Shown here: piece by piece, positions 49,225 to 58,314 of the stretch
Numbering within the stretch: the stretch's first letter is position 1
Layout: each line of letters opens with the position of its first letter
Source of the DNA: Pseudomonas citrullilanati
Lineage (GTDB): Bacteria; Pseudomonadota; Gammaproteobacteria; Pseudomonadales; Pseudomonadaceae
Assembly (NCBI RefSeq): GCF_030580855.1
Contig: NZ_JAUQOP010000012.1
Coordinates: forward strand, 1-64,000
Direction of reading: 5' to 3'
Length of the DNA stretch: 64,000 bases
The notes under the pieces: generated by a model
Seen by the model: the letters and a program-made list of their open reading frames with translations, nothing else
Databases searched by the model: none
Told to the model about the DNA's origin: nothing
Translations under genes and position numbers: made by a program

Positions 49225-49863
49225 TCAGGCGTCCTTCTGCTTGGTGCCGAAGATCTTGTCGCCGGCATCGCCCAGCCCCGGGATGATGTAGCCATGTTCG
49301 TTGAGCTTCTGGTCGATGGACGCGGTGTAGATGGTCACGTCGGGGTGTGCGTCCTGCACGGTCTTGATGCCTTCGGGCGCGGCCACCAGCACCATCGCGC
49401 GAATGTCACGGCAACCGGCTTTCTTCAGCAGGTCGATGGTGGCGACCATGGAACTGCCGGTAGCGAGCATCGGGTCGATGATCATGGCCAGGCGTTCGTC
49501 GATTTCCGGTACCAGTTTTTCCAGGTAGGTGTGGGCCTGCAGCGTTTCTTCGTTGCGAGCCACGCCCACCGCGCTGACCTTGGCGCCCGGGATCAGGCTC
49601 AACACGCCCTCGAGCATGCCGATGCCGGCGCGCAGGATCGGCACCACGGTTATCTTCTTGCCGGCGATTTTCTCGACCTGGACCTTGCCAGCCCAACCGT
49701 CGATCTCATAGGCCTCCAGGGGCAGGTCCTTGGTGGCTTCGTAGGTGAGCAGGGCACCGACTTCCTGGGCAAGCTCCCGGAAGTTCTTCGTGCTAATGTC
49801 GGCGCGGCGCATCAGGCCGAGTTTGTGTCTGATCAGCGGATGGCGGATCTCGAGGATGGGCAT
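49225..49863 (-). CDS. upp: Uracil phosphoribosyltransferase
   Basis: A 212-residue enzyme from an ATG at 49863 ([19 protein letters not shown]). The PRPP loop [16 protein letters not shown], the [12 protein letters not shown] segment and the C-terminal uracil-binding [15 protein letters not shown] are present. It converts uracil and PRPP to UMP. Upstream gene of upp-uraA and divergent from hpt. Confidence 0.96.
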   Translation of the reverse strand: MPILEIRHPLIRHKLGLMRRADISTKNFRELAQEVGALLTYEATKDLPLEAYEIDGWAGKVQVEKIAGKKITVVPILRAGIGMLEGVLSLIPGAKVSAVGVARNEETLQAHTYLEKLVPEIDERLAMIIDPMLATGSSMVATIDLLKKAGCRDIRAMVLVAAPEGIKTVQDAHPDVTIYTASIDQKLNEHGYIIPGLGDAGDKIFGTKQKDA

Positions 49864-50026
49864 GGGGAAGGCTCCGGCGGCGGGCAAAAAAACCGGCCTA
49901 GATTAATCTATCCGAGGGTGATGTCCTATAGACAATACAGAACGTTAGTCCACAAACGCTTGATCTGGCCGGGCGGGATGCGTACCTTTGCCCGCTTTTC
50001 CGAACCCTGCCCCCCTGGAGAGCGCC

Positions 50027-50584
50027 ATGTCCGCTGATCTCGAGCATATCCGTCAAGTCATGCGAGAGGCTGACTGCCTGTACACCGAAGCCGAAGTCGA
50101 AGCGGCGATCGCCCGTGTCGGTGCGCAAATCAACGAGCAACTGGCCGAGTCCAACCCGGTGGTGTTCTGCGTGATGAACGGCGGGCTGATCTTCTCCGGC
50201 AAGCTGCTGACCTACCTGAACTTCCCGCTGGAGGCGTCGTACCTGCACGCCACCCGTTATCGCAACGAAACCAGTGGCGGCGACCTGTTCTGGAAGGCCA
50301 AGCCGGAAGTCTCGTTCATCGACCGCGACGTGCTGATCATCGACGACATCCTCGACGAAGGGCACACCCTCGGCGCCATCATCGACTTCTGCAAGCATGC
50401 CGGCGCCCGCGCCGTGCATACCGCCGTGCTGATCGACAAGGACCACGACCGCAAGGCGCGTCCCGACCTGAAGGCCGATTTCGTTGGCCTGCCGTGCGTC
50501 GATCGCTACATCTTCGGCTATGGCATGGACTACAAAGGCTACTGGCGCAACGCGAACGGTATTTTCGCCGTCAAGGGCATGTAA
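50027..50584 (+). CDS. hpt: Hypoxanthine-guanine phosphoribosyltransferase
   Basis: A 185-residue phosphoribosyltransferase with the PRPP-binding motif VLIIDDILDEGHTLGA and the CVMNGGLIFSGKL segment. CTGGAG lies upstream of the ATG at 50027. It salvages hypoxanthine and guanine to IMP and GMP. It is divergent from upp, so purine and pyrimidine salvage genes sit side by side. Confidence 0.92.
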   Translation: MSADLEHIRQVMREADCLYTEAEVEAAIARVGAQINEQLAESNPVVFCVMNGGLIFSGKLLTYLNFPLEASYLHATRYRNETSGGDLFWKAKPEVSFIDRDVLIIDDILDEGHTLGAIIDFCKHAGARAVHTAVLIDKDHDRKARPDLKADFVGLPCVDRYIFGYGMDYKGYWRNANGIFAVKGM

Positions 50585-50587
50585 GCG

Positions 50588-51061
50588 ATGACTCGGCCCA
50601 GCTTTCTGGATCAAGCGCTGTTCGACGAATTGGCCGGGAAAGCGGCGGCCAGTCCTCGCGGGCGGCAGCATCACAACTTCCATGAGATGGACGAACCTTG
50701 CCATCGCATGGCGGTGGGCTTGCAGCCTTCGACCTACATCCCGCCGCACCGTCACCTGAGTGCCGACAAGGCCGAGACCCTGCTGGTGCTCAAGGGCCGG
50801 CTGGGGGTGTTGATCTTCGATGAAAGCGGCGCGGTGGTGGACAAGCGCGTCCTGCAGGCCGGCGGTGATTGCCTGGGTGTCGACCTGCCGGCCGGCGTGT
50901 ATCACGGCCTGGTGGTGCTGGAAGCCGACAGCCTGATGTTCGAATGCAAGGCAGGCCCTTACCGCCCCGTGGGCGACGGCGAACTGGCCCATTGGGCGCC
51001 CCGCGAAGGCGAAGCTGGCGTGGCCGAGTACCACGCCTGGATGCGCGCCCAGTTCGACTGA
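50588..51061 (+). CDS. WbuC-family cupin
   Basis: A 157-residue single-domain cupin. Metal-binding-type motif PPHRHLSADKAETLLVLKG and the second motif LPAGVYHGLVVLE are seen. It belongs to the WbuC type, best known from O-antigen clusters, but here it follows hpt by 3 bases, so its role may be different. No other cell-surface sugar genes are near. Confidence 0.8.
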   Translation: MTRPSFLDQALFDELAGKAAASPRGRQHHNFHEMDEPCHRMAVGLQPSTYIPPHRHLSADKAETLLVLKGRLGVLIFDESGAVVDKRVLQAGGDCLGVDLPAGVYHGLVVLEADSLMFECKAGPYRPVGDGELAHWAPREGEAGVAEYHAWMRAQFD

Positions 51062-51063
51062 CC

Positions 51064-51093
51064 TGTGGCGAGGGGATAAATCCCCTCGCCACA
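51064..51093. repeat. Perfect 30-base palindrome, second repeat family
   Basis: The arms TGTGGCGAGGGGAT and ATCCCCTCGCCACA pair perfectly over 14 bases around AA. An almost identical copy lies at 52914-52941 and a longer relative at 58170-58285. It lies between the convergent WbuC and SulP genes. Confidence 0.82.
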
Positions 51094-51119
51094 TGAATCA
51101 TCTGCACCCTCACTACAGA

Positions 51120-52859
51120 TCAAGCCAACCTTGGGTGAGCGGTGCCACCGGCCAGCCATTGCTCACTCTTGACCCGCGCCTGCTCCAGCGTCCTCACATA
51201 CGCCAGTTGGCGCTGCTCGCGATGGATGCCGGCGCGGCGCAGCTTCAGCCGCACCCGTGGCGCGGTCGCCACCAGGATCAGGCCGATGCCCTGCTTGCGG
51301 TAATCCTTGAGGATACTTTCGAACGCCGCCAGTGCGGTCATGTCCAGCATCGGCACGGCACTCATCTCCACGATCACCACCCGAACCCCCGGATCGAAGT
51401 GGCGCAGCACGTCCAGGGCCTTTTCGGCCGCAGCGAAGAACAGCGGTCCGCGAATGCCATAGCAGCGCACGGGCTCGGGCAGGTCCAGCAAGGCCTGGTG
51501 GACGTGGCGGGGCAGTTCGGTGCTGTCGGTCAGTTCACTCATGCGCTTGATGAACAGCCCGGCGGCCAGGAGCAGGCCGACGGCGACGGCCAGCACCATG
51601 TCGAACAGCACCGTCAGGCCCAGGCAGGTCAGCAGCACCAGCACGTCGCTGCGCGGGGCGATGCGCAAGGTGTGCAGCACATGCCCGGCTTCGCTCATGT
51701 TCCAGGCGACCATCACCAGCAATGCCGCCAGCGCGGCCATGGGCAAGTAGCTGAACAGCGGCGCCAGCAACACCATCGCCAGCAGCACCACCAGGCTGTG
51801 GATGATCGCCGCCAGCGGCGAAGACGCGCCGCTGCGCACGTTGGTGGCGCTGCGGGCAATGGCGGCGGTGGCGGTGATGCCTCCGAACAGCGGCGCCACC
51901 AGGTTGCCCAGGCCCTGGCCCATCAGCTCGGCATTGGGGTCGTGCTTGCTGCCGGTCATGCCGTCGGCCACCACGGCGCACAACAGCGACTCGATGGCGC
52001 CGAGCATGGCGATGGCGAAGGCGGGGCCCAGCAACTGGCGGATCAGGTCATAGGAAAGTGCCAACGGCCGGCCCTGGCCATCCGGCAGATTCCAGGGCCA
52101 GTCGAAGCTCGGCAGGAACGGTGGGATGCCCGGGTAGGCGACGCCCTCCACCACATAGCCGAAGCGTTCCCCCAGTGTCGCGACCGGCAGGCCCCAGCGC
52201 TCCATCGCCAGCCCCAGCAGCGCACCCACCAACAAGGCGACCAGGTGCCCGGGGACTTTCGGCACCCAGCGCGGCCAGGCGACCAGCACCGCCAGGCACA
52301 CGGCGCCGATGAGCCCATCACCGAGACGAACGCTGGGCAGTGCCACGATCAATTCGCCCAGTTGTTCGAGGTAGTGTTTGGCTTGGCCTGCGGTGGTCAG
52401 CCCCAGGAGATCCTTCAGTTGCAACGTGGCGATGACCACGCCGATCCCGGCGGTGAAGCCCAGGATGACCGGATAGGGAATGTATTGGATCAGCCGTCCG
52501 GCGCGCATCAGGCCCAACGTGATCAGGATCAGGCCGGCCAGCATCGTGCACAGCAGCAGGCCTCCCAGGCCATATTGCTGGGTGATGGGCAGCAGGATCA
52601 CCACGAACGCGGCCGTCGGCCCGCTCACGTTGAAGCGCGAGCCGCCGGTGAGGGCAATCAGCGGCGCGGCCACCAGCACGGTGTACAGGCCATGTTGCGG
52701 CGGCACGCCGACGGCGATTGCCAGGGCCATGGCCAGGGGAATGGCGATGATCCCGACCGTGAGCCCGGCCACCAGGTCGCCGCGCAGGCGTGCAAGGGTG
52801 TAGCCGGCCCGCCAGCTCTGGCGCCAGGCGGCAAACAAGGGTGGGGCGGAGAAGGACAT
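51120..52859 (-). CDS. SulP-family inorganic anion transporter with STAS domain
   Basis: A 579-residue protein from an ATG at 52859 (MSFSAPPLFAAWRQSW). An N-terminal transport domain with 10-14 hydrophobic segments (DLVAGLTVGIIAIPLAMALAIA..PPQHGLYTV) is followed by a cytoplasmic STAS domain (about residues 445-555; VVIVEMSAVPMLDMTALAAFES). Relatives carry sulfate, bicarbonate or dicarboxylates, so the substrate is uncertain. The gene is flanked on both sides by copies of the same palindrome. Confidence 0.88.
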   Translation of the reverse strand: MSFSAPPLFAAWRQSWRAGYTLARLRGDLVAGLTVGIIAIPLAMALAIAVGVPPQHGLYTVLVAAPLIALTGGSRFNVSGPTAAFVVILLPITQQYGLGGLLLCTMLAGLILITLGLMRAGRLIQYIPYPVILGFTAGIGVVIATLQLKDLLGLTTAGQAKHYLEQLGELIVALPSVRLGDGLIGAVCLAVLVAWPRWVPKVPGHLVALLVGALLGLAMERWGLPVATLGERFGYVVEGVAYPGIPPFLPSFDWPWNLPDGQGRPLALSYDLIRQLLGPAFAIAMLGAIESLLCAVVADGMTGSKHDPNAELMGQGLGNLVAPLFGGITATAAIARSATNVRSGASSPLAAIIHSLVVLLAMVLLAPLFSYLPMAALAALLVMVAWNMSEAGHVLHTLRIAPRSDVLVLLTCLGLTVLFDMVLAVAVGLLLAAGLFIKRMSELTDSTELPRHVHQALLDLPEPVRCYGIRGPLFFAAAEKALDVLRHFDPGVRVVIVEMSAVPMLDMTALAAFESILKDYRKQGIGLILVATAPRVRLKLRRAGIHREQRQLAYVRTLEQARVKSEQWLAGGTAHPRLA

Positions 52860-52913
52860 AAACACTCCACGGAATGAATAGGGCAACACCGAACGCCCGG
52901 CAAACACATGACG

Positions 52914-52941
52914 GTGGCGAGGGGATAAATCCCCTCGCCAC
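52914..52941. repeat. Palindrome, second copy
   Basis: GTGGCGAGGGGAT and ATCCCCTCGCCAC pair perfectly around AA. It is the same sequence as 51065-51092 and lies 55 bases upstream of the SulP start, so the transporter gene is bracketed by the two copies. Confidence 0.82.
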
Positions 52942-53079
52942 AATAGGTCTTACTAAGGCGTCTGCACTGATGGCCTTTTGAGTATGCCGCGCACGACGCC
53001 AGGCTGCATTGACCCTGATCGTTTATTTTTACCCATCGCCCCCATGCTAGAGTGCCGGGCCAAGATCCCGGAGCCTGTC

Positions 53080-53565
53080 ATGCCTGTATCGATCCGCCGT
53101 TGCGCCACTTCGCTGTTGATCGCCAGCCTGCCCTTGACGGCCATGGCCGCGCCGATGCACAGTCAGTTCCTGCCCCCCGACGACCTGGTGGCGCGCCAGG
53201 AGCAGCCCGAACAACAACAGTTGCTGCAGGTCACCGAGTATTCGGTGGTGCTGGGCAACCAGCGCCAGTCCAACCAGCAGCCGATACCGGTCACCTCACC
53301 CTTGCTGGTACGCCTCAAGGGCAAGCCGTTGAACAAGGGCGCCACCCTCAACCAGGTGATCCTCAACTTCGACGGTGAAAGCAAAAGCCTGAAGAAGCCG
53401 GTCTTCGACGAAGCCAGCAAGACCCTCACCCTGACTTATCCACAAGCCCAGTACCGAGTGGTCATCGATCTGCTGCGCAATAACACGGTGTATGTGCAGT
53501 TCCTCACCTATGCCAACGGCCACATCTGGGCCGATCTGCACACTGGGGCCGAACGCTCGCGTTGA
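53080..53565 (+). CDS. Small exported protein of unknown function
   Basis: A 161-residue protein with a Sec-type signal peptide (MPVSIRRCATSLLIASLPLT, cut after AMA). The mature part is Gln-rich at first and then shows a beta pattern (TLTLTYPQAQYRVVIDLLRNNTVYVQFLTY). I recognise no named domain. It is followed 61 bases later by a small conserved cytoplasmic gene on the same strand. Confidence 0.72.
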   Translation: MPVSIRRCATSLLIASLPLTAMAAPMHSQFLPPDDLVARQEQPEQQQLLQVTEYSVVLGNQRQSNQQPIPVTSPLLVRLKGKPLNKGATLNQVILNFDGESKSLKKPVFDEASKTLTLTYPQAQYRVVIDLLRNNTVYVQFLTYANGHIWADLHTGAERSR

Positions 53566-53626
53566 GCCTCGGGGCCTGCCGGGGGTAAACTGCCCGCCCC
53601 GTGAATCGTGCGAGTTGGAGCCGGCA

Positions 53627-53914
53627 ATGCGTAAAGACAAGAAACAGGTGATTGGTGACGAGATTGGCGACGAACAGATCAAGCTGTTCCTCAATTTCGA
53701 ACCGGTCGATGCCACTTCGCCGTCGCTGCACAAATTGATCAAGGCTTACCGTGGCCTGCGGGTCGACGACTTCGAACGGTTCCTGGCCTTCTTCGTCGAA
53801 GCCGGCCATGACCTCAATGGCAAGGACGAGCACGGTAACGATTTCGTGGCGCTGGTTCGCGACCAGCGTAATGCCGAGGATTACATCGAATTGATCGAGA
53901 AGGCACGTGGCTGA
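53627..53914 (+). CDS. PA4642-family small protein
   Basis: A 95-residue acidic protein (MRKDKKQVIGDEIGDEQIK). It is a conserved pseudomonad family, named after the P. aeruginosa member that also lies next to a malate:quinone oxidoreductase gene. The motif VDDFERFLAFFVEAGHDLNG is helical, as in ankyrin-like or regulatory proteins, but the function is not known. A bidirectional terminator follows. Confidence 0.78.
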   Translation: MRKDKKQVIGDEIGDEQIKLFLNFEPVDATSPSLHKLIKAYRGLRVDDFERFLAFFVEAGHDLNGKDEHGNDFVALVRDQRNAEDYIELIEKARG

Positions 53915-53975
53915 TTGATCCTGGGCCTGCGTGCAGGCCTTCGGGCGCAAGCGCCTCGCCACGAAAGCGCCCTCC

Positions 53976-54018
53976 ATGAAAAACGCCCCGCTCTCAGAGA
54001 GAACGGGGCGTTTTTCAT
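53976..54018. terminator. Bidirectional terminator between PA4642-like gene and mqo
   Basis: ATGAAAAACGCCCCG and CGGGGCGTTTTTCAT pair over about 15 bases around CTCTCAGAGAGAA. A and T runs lie on the two sides, so both converging genes can use it. Confidence 0.9.
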
Positions 54019-54028
54019 GCGGCGAGCA

Positions 54029-55537
54029 TCAAGCGTAGCTTGGGGTCTCGCTGCTTTGCTCGACCAGCTCCAACGCGACGTTGTTCTGCGCGTTGACCTT
54101 GCGATACAGCGCCGCGTCGGCTTCCAGCACTTTCTCCCGGGCCGGGAAGATTTCCGCGAGCTTGGTCGCCCACTCACCCTTGGCCTTGTCCGGGAAGCAG
54201 CGCTCGATCAGTTCCAGCATGATCGACACGGTCACCGAAGCCCCTGGCGATGCGCCGAGCAGGGCGGCGAGGGTGCCGTCCTTGGCGGCCACCAGTTCGG
54301 TGCCGAACTGCAGGATGCCGCCTTTCTTCGGGTCTTTCTTGATGATCTGCACTCGCTGGCCGGCCACTTCCAGGCGCCAGTCCTCGGCTTTCGCCTCGGG
54401 GTAGAAGCGCCGCAGCGATTCCAGGCGCTGTTCCATGGACTGCATCACTTCGCTGATCAGGTACTTGGTCAGGTCCATGTTGTCGCGGGCCACGGCCAGC
54501 ATCGGGCCGATGTTGCCGGCGCGTACCGACAGCGGCAGGTCCATGATCGAGCCGTGCTTGAGGAACTTGGTGGTGAAGCCGGCGTAGGGTCCGAACAGCA
54601 GGGATTTCTTGCCATCGACCACGCGGGTGTCCAGGTGCGGCACCGACATCGGCGGCGAGCCCACCGCGGCCTGGCTGTAGACCTTGGCCTGGTGGTGCTT
54701 GACCACGTCCGGGTTGTCGCAACGCAGCCACTGGCCGCTGACGGGGAAGCCGCCAAACCCCTTGCTTTCCTCGATGCCCGACGCTTGCAGCAGCGGCAGG
54801 GCCGCGCCGCCGGCGCCGAGGAAGACGAACTTGGCGTCGACTTCACGGGTGCTGCCGGAGTTGACGTCCTTGATGCTCACGGTCCAGCCGCTGCCTTTGC
54901 GCTTGAGGCCGGTGACGCGCTTGCAGTACTTGACCTGGGTGTCCGGTGCGCTGGTCAGGTGCTTGAGCAACTGGTTGGTCAGGGCGCCGAAGTTGACGTC
55001 GGTGCCGTTCATGACGCGGGTGGCGGCGATGACTTCATCGGCGGGCCGGCCCGGCATCATCAGCGGCATCCACTCGGCCATCACGGCCTTGTCCTCGGTG
55101 TATTCCATGTCGGCGAAGGCGTGATGCTTACTCAGCAGCTCGAAGCGCTTCTTCAGGAACGACACGCCTTTTTCACCCTGGACGAAGCTCAGGTGCGGCA
55201 CCGGGGCGATGAACGACCGGGAAGAGCCGAACGTGCCTTTTTTGGTCAGGTAGGTCCAGAACTGCTTCGACACCTCGAACTGGGTGTTGATGTGCACGGC
55301 CTTCTTGATGTCGATACTGCCGTCGGCCGCCTGGGGCGTGTAGTTGAGCTCACACAGCCCGGCGTGGCCGGTACCGGCGTTGTTCCAGGGGTTGGAACTC
55401 TCCGCGGCACCGGAATCCATCAGCTCGACGACTTCCAGCGAGATCGCGGGGTCGAGCTCCTTGAGCAGCACGGCCAGGGTGGCACTCATGATGCCGGCCC
55501 CTACCAGAACTACATCGACTGCTTCGTTATGCGCCAT
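54029..55537 (-). CDS. mqo: Malate:quinone oxidoreductase
   Basis: A 502-residue membrane-associated flavoenzyme. FAD-binding loop [21 protein letters not shown], the [21 protein letters not shown] motif and the conserved [12 protein letters not shown] segment match the Mqo family. It oxidises malate to oxaloacetate and passes electrons to quinone in the TCA cycle. GGAG lies 10 bases before the ATG. A 740-base gap separates it from the next gene. Confidence 0.95.
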   Translation of the reverse strand: MAHNEAVDVVLVGAGIMSATLAVLLKELDPAISLEVVELMDSGAAESSNPWNNAGTGHAGLCELNYTPQAADGSIDIKKAVHINTQFEVSKQFWTYLTKKGTFGSSRSFIAPVPHLSFVQGEKGVSFLKKRFELLSKHHAFADMEYTEDKAVMAEWMPLMMPGRPADEVIAATRVMNGTDVNFGALTNQLLKHLTSAPDTQVKYCKRVTGLKRKGSGWTVSIKDVNSGSTREVDAKFVFLGAGGAALPLLQASGIEESKGFGGFPVSGQWLRCDNPDVVKHHQAKVYSQAAVGSPPMSVPHLDTRVVDGKKSLLFGPYAGFTTKFLKHGSIMDLPLSVRAGNIGPMLAVARDNMDLTKYLISEVMQSMEQRLESLRRFYPEAKAEDWRLEVAGQRVQIIKKDPKKGGILQFGTELVAAKDGTLAALLGASPGASVTVSIMLELIERCFPDKAKGEWATKLAEIFPAREKVLEADAALYRKVNAQNNVALELVEQSSETPSYA

Positions 55538-56275
55538 TTAACGCGTCTCCAAAATCTGCAGCACCAAATTGTCGGCATAGCGGCCAGGATTGGCGGGGCA
55601 GGTTGATGGTGCCCCAGGTACCCATGGCCAGGATCGCCATGTCCGAATCTTCGCAATTTTTCGCAACTACCGCGGATGCATGCAGCCTGGCCTCATGGAG
55701 TCACATGAACTCATTTAAGCGCCGGGCAGGCAATTCGACTTATGGCCGAGACATCCGGTAGCGCAACCAAATCCGTAGCGGACAGGCTTCAGGCAGCGGT
55801 TCTTAAACGATATCCGGTCCTGTGTCGTTGGGCTGTTTCAGACGCCAATGGTGCTTGTTCAGACGCAAAACTCTTCATTTGCTCGCCACACTCTCGTGAA
55901 GTTGTGAAAACCCGTTTTTTCACGCTCTTTTGAAGACGTGAACCTCAAAAAAGGGCTGTCCCAGCCTGGCACCGTGCCCGGTTTGGTTGCCCCCATGTAA
56001 TACATGACAGGCAAAACGGGCAGACAGCTCAGTGACCGAGCGTAATGACAGCTCTGCAGATGCGCGAAAAGTGGTCGATGGCTTGAAGAACAGCAAGCAC
56101 GCCAGCTTCACTCGATCTGTGTGGGCGGCTCTCTGTGGGCGGTGCGGGGTGCCAATACCAGCGCATCAGCGGTGTTGCGGGGCCCGATCAGGAGACGTCC
56201 TTATAATCGGGGGGAGATTGTATCGAAGAAACGCAGGGAAATGGTCGTGTTTAATGACTTTTATTAGCCGTCCGG
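55538..56275. other. Long intergenic region upstream of mqo
   Basis: A 738-base gap between mqo and a small gene, both on the minus strand. It is too long for one promoter. It contains a nested stem-loop at 55953-56030, the direct repeat TGTGGGCGG at about 56120 and 56136, and a consensus-like TATAAT at 56202-56207 (plus strand). Two short frames of about 63 codons cross it (55742-55933 plus, 55920-56111 minus), but neither has a ribosome-binding site or recognisable family. Confidence 0.55.
55953..56030. other. Nested stem-loop, candidate structured RNA or DNA site
   Basis: Four helices can stack in order: GGGCTGTC (55953-55960) with GACAGCTC (56023-56030); TGCCCG (55975-55980) with CGGGCA (56017-56022); TTGCC (55987-55991) with GGCAA (56010-56014); and CATGTA (55994-55999) with TACATG (56001-56006). 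The inner helix leaves only one unpaired base, so in RNA it would open by one or two pairs. I do not recognise a known RNA family, and the strand of any transcript is not known. Confidence 0.45.
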
Positions 56276-56509
56276 TCAGATGGTCAACAGTTGCCGGTTG
56301 CGTGCGCGAGCCCGCAGCGGTTGCACGCGGGCGCTGGCGGGCAATGGCTGGTGCAACCAGTTGAGGCGGATCTCTTCGATTTCCACCCAGCCTTCGCCCA
56401 TCGGCTGCAGGCTGCATTGCTTGAACGCCTGGCAGCGGCCATTGCTGTCCAGCAGGGCGAAGCTGCGGTGGTGAGGGCGCGGGGTGAACAGCGAAATCAG
56501 GAAGCGCAT
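56276..56509 (-). CDS. Small conserved protein of unknown function
   Basis: A 77-residue basic protein starting MRFLISLFTPRPHHRSFALL at 56509. The coding frame has normal GC-rich third positions, and the core (CSLQPMGEGWVEIEEIRLNWL) is not repetitive, which supports a real gene. No domain is recognised. It is divergent from the YajG lipoprotein gene. Confidence 0.6.
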   Translation of the reverse strand: MRFLISLFTPRPHHRSFALLDSNGRCQAFKQCSLQPMGEGWVEIEEIRLNWLHQPLPASARVQPLRARARNRQLLTI

Positions 56510-56714
56510 GATCGGATACCGGGTCAGGGAGCTTGAGGCAAGCCTGACAGCGGGCCATGACATGGCGGTGTAAGGACCGTGACAAAGGGGTGACAGGAAC
56601 CGCTTTGCGCGGCCTGTGTCAGACATTTCAGTATTCATCGTCCGGTGCTAGTTCCAAGGCAGAGCCCGCCGCTATACTGCGGGCCTGTTCGTGCCCGATT
56701 CTGGAGAGAAGCGC

Positions 56715-57299
56715 ATGTTGCAACGCCTGTTGTTCGGTTTGATCGCCGTGACCAGTCTGACCCTCGTCGGCTGCGCCCACAGCCCGCAACAACTCAACCC
56801 CGAGCCCAAGCTCAATGCCCAACTGGCGCCGGTGGGCCGTGGCCAGCCGGTGGCGGTGCGGGTGGTGGACGGGCGTCCCTCGCCGACCCTCGGCACCCGT
56901 GGCGGGCTGTACCCGGAAACCAGCGTGATCACGGTGCAGGGCGCACAGATCCTGCCCAAGTTGCAGGCCCAGGCTGAAGCCGCCGTCCGCTTGCTCGGCT
57001 TCACCCCCACCGCCAACGCATTGAATGCGCCGCAACTGACCGTGACCCTGGCCGAACTCAAGTACCAGTCGCCCAAGGAAGGCATGTACGTGACCGAAGC
57101 CACCATCGGCGCGACGTTCCGTTCCGACGTGCAGAACGCCAACCGCCGCTACAGCGGTCGCTACGGTGCGTCGCTGGACCAGCGCTTCGGCATGGCGCCC
57201 AACCAGGACACCAACACCAAGTTGGTCAGCGATGTATTGAGCGATGCCCTGACCCGGCTGTTCAAGGACCCGACCGTTGGCCAGGTGCTGGCTGAGTAA
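56715..57299 (+). CDS. YajG-family lipoprotein
   Basis: A 194-residue lipoprotein precursor. The signal peptide (MLQRLLFGLIAVTSLTLVG then Cys) ends in a lipobox LVGC. The mature part matches the YajG layout (VAVRVVDGRP, GARGGLY-like TRGGLYPE, LKYQSPKEGMYVTEATIGATF). The family is exported and of unknown role. GGAGAG lies before the ATG at 56715, with a TATACT box about 45 bases upstream. Confidence 0.85.
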   Translation: MLQRLLFGLIAVTSLTLVGCAHSPQQLNPEPKLNAQLAPVGRGQPVAVRVVDGRPSPTLGTRGGLYPETSVITVQGAQILPKLQAQAEAAVRLLGFTPTANALNAPQLTVTLAELKYQSPKEGMYVTEATIGATFRSDVQNANRRYSGRYGASLDQRFGMAPNQDTNTKLVSDVLSDALTRLFKDPTVGQVLAE

Positions 57300-57320
57300 G
57301 CGTTCGACCTGTAACACCAA

Positions 57321-57413
57321 CCTGTGGGAGCGAGCTTGCTCGCGATAGCGGTTAGTCAGTCGCCTGATGTGTGGCAGGACTGACGCTATCGCGAGCAAGC
57401 TCGCTCCCACAGG
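57321..57413. repeat. REP pair in inverted orientation
   Basis: CCTGTGGGAGCGAGCTTGCT at 57321-57340 and its inverted copy AGCAAGCTCGCTCCCACAGG near 57394-57413 enclose about 50 bases. The two arms match almost perfectly over roughly 28 bases including the CGCTATCGCGA extension. Confidence 0.86.
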
Positions 57414-57428
57414 TTTTTTGTATCCTTT

Positions 57429-57635
57429 TCAGGCCGCCTGCGAATACAGCTCCAGCACGCTGATCCCGGTCAGCAGGTCGGTCTCGGGCAGGTCGGCATG
57501 CGGGTGGCCGCCGAGGGCGCAGTACACCAGCCAGTGCCGGTCCTGCACATTGAAGGACAAGCTGCCGACGAGGGCCTGCTGTTCGTCGCTGGGGCTGATG
57601 AGGTAGAGACGATCCTGGTTTTCGGCGTGAAGCAT
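57429..57635 (-). CDS. Small conserved protein of unknown function
   Basis: A 68-residue acidic protein starting MLHAENQDRLYLISPSDEQQ at 57635, with a compact alternating pattern (RHWLVYCALGGHPHADLPETD). The frame continues upstream to 57695 without typical residues, so the shorter start is used. It ends right beside the REP pair. No domain recognised. Confidence 0.6.
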   Translation of the reverse strand: MLHAENQDRLYLISPSDEQQALVGSLSFNVQDRHWLVYCALGGHPHADLPETDLLTGISVLELYSQAA

Positions 57636-57838
57636 GGTGGGGTCCGTGCAGGTTTGGAAGGGCGACAGGGTGGCGTATCCAGATGACGAAACCATGACGG
57701 CGGAAATTAATCGCTCAGATCAGGCCTTGCCCCACAGGTCGGAAAAAACCGCCCAGGGCGGCAGGCTTTCGGTAGAATCCGCGCCCTGTTCGTAGGTCCC
57801 GGGCGCGTCCTGTCCGTTTTTCCCGCTTGAGGTTCGTG

Positions 57839-58120
57839 ATGTCGCTGCATCTGTTTTCGCTGTTCGCTGCCCACCCCGCCAAACTGGTCAACCTGCTCGC
57901 GTTGCTGTTTGCCTGCCCGGGCGGTTGGGTGCTGCACGCGACGCGCCGACGTGAGCAACGGGCGCGGGCCTGCCTGCAAGCGCGCAGCGGCAATGGCGAG
58001 GAGCGTTTCGAAGCATTGCTCGACCTGGCGACCCAGCGCATGAACCGGTTCTTCTACCGGTTCGGTTTCGGCTGCCTGGCATTGGCGTTGCTGGTGTCCT
58101 GGATCAGCACGCAAATCTGA
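57839..58120 (+). CDS. Small membrane protein of unknown function
   Basis: A 93-residue protein with two hydrophobic helices, one near each end (FSLFAAHPAKLVNLLALLFA and FGCLALALLVSWISTQI), and a basic, Arg-rich middle (HATRRREQRARACLQARSG). A TTGAGG site lies 6 bases before the ATG. The family looks pseudomonad-specific; function unknown. Confidence 0.65.
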   Translation: MSLHLFSLFAAHPAKLVNLLALLFACPGGWVLHATRRREQRARACLQARSGNGEERFEALLDLATQRMNRFFYRFGFGCLALALLVSWISTQI

Positions 58121-58169
58121 CGAAGCAGCCCTGCCCGGCCATCGGGGATTGCCAGGCTAAGGCGCTGTT

Positions 58170-58285
58170 GTGGCGAGGGGATTTATCCCCGCTGGGTCGC
58201 GAAGCGGCCCCGTTCCGAAGATGGACCGAGCTATGAGCGCTTTGGGGCTGCTGCGCAGCCCAGCGGGGATAAATCCCCTCGCCAC
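58170..58285. repeat. REPIN-like element with perfect 27-base inverted arms
   Basis: The arms 58170-58196 and 58259-58285 are exact reverse complements over 27 bases (starting GTGGCGAGGGGATTTATCCC) and enclose 62 bases. Each arm is itself close to the palindrome that flanks the SulP gene. The inner segment can also pair (GGGTCGCGAAGC... / GCTGCTGCGCAGCCC), so the whole unit could fold into a long cruciform. The layout is that of a non-autonomous REPIN or MITE. Confidence 0.8.
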
Positions 58286-58314
58286 AGGAACGGCCTTCGC
58301 CTGCAAACATTGGC

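Noticed and set aside
55742..56111. Two short open frames in the mqo upstream gap
   Set aside because: No ribosome-binding site, no family resemblance, and the minus-strand frame lies on the nested stem-loop.
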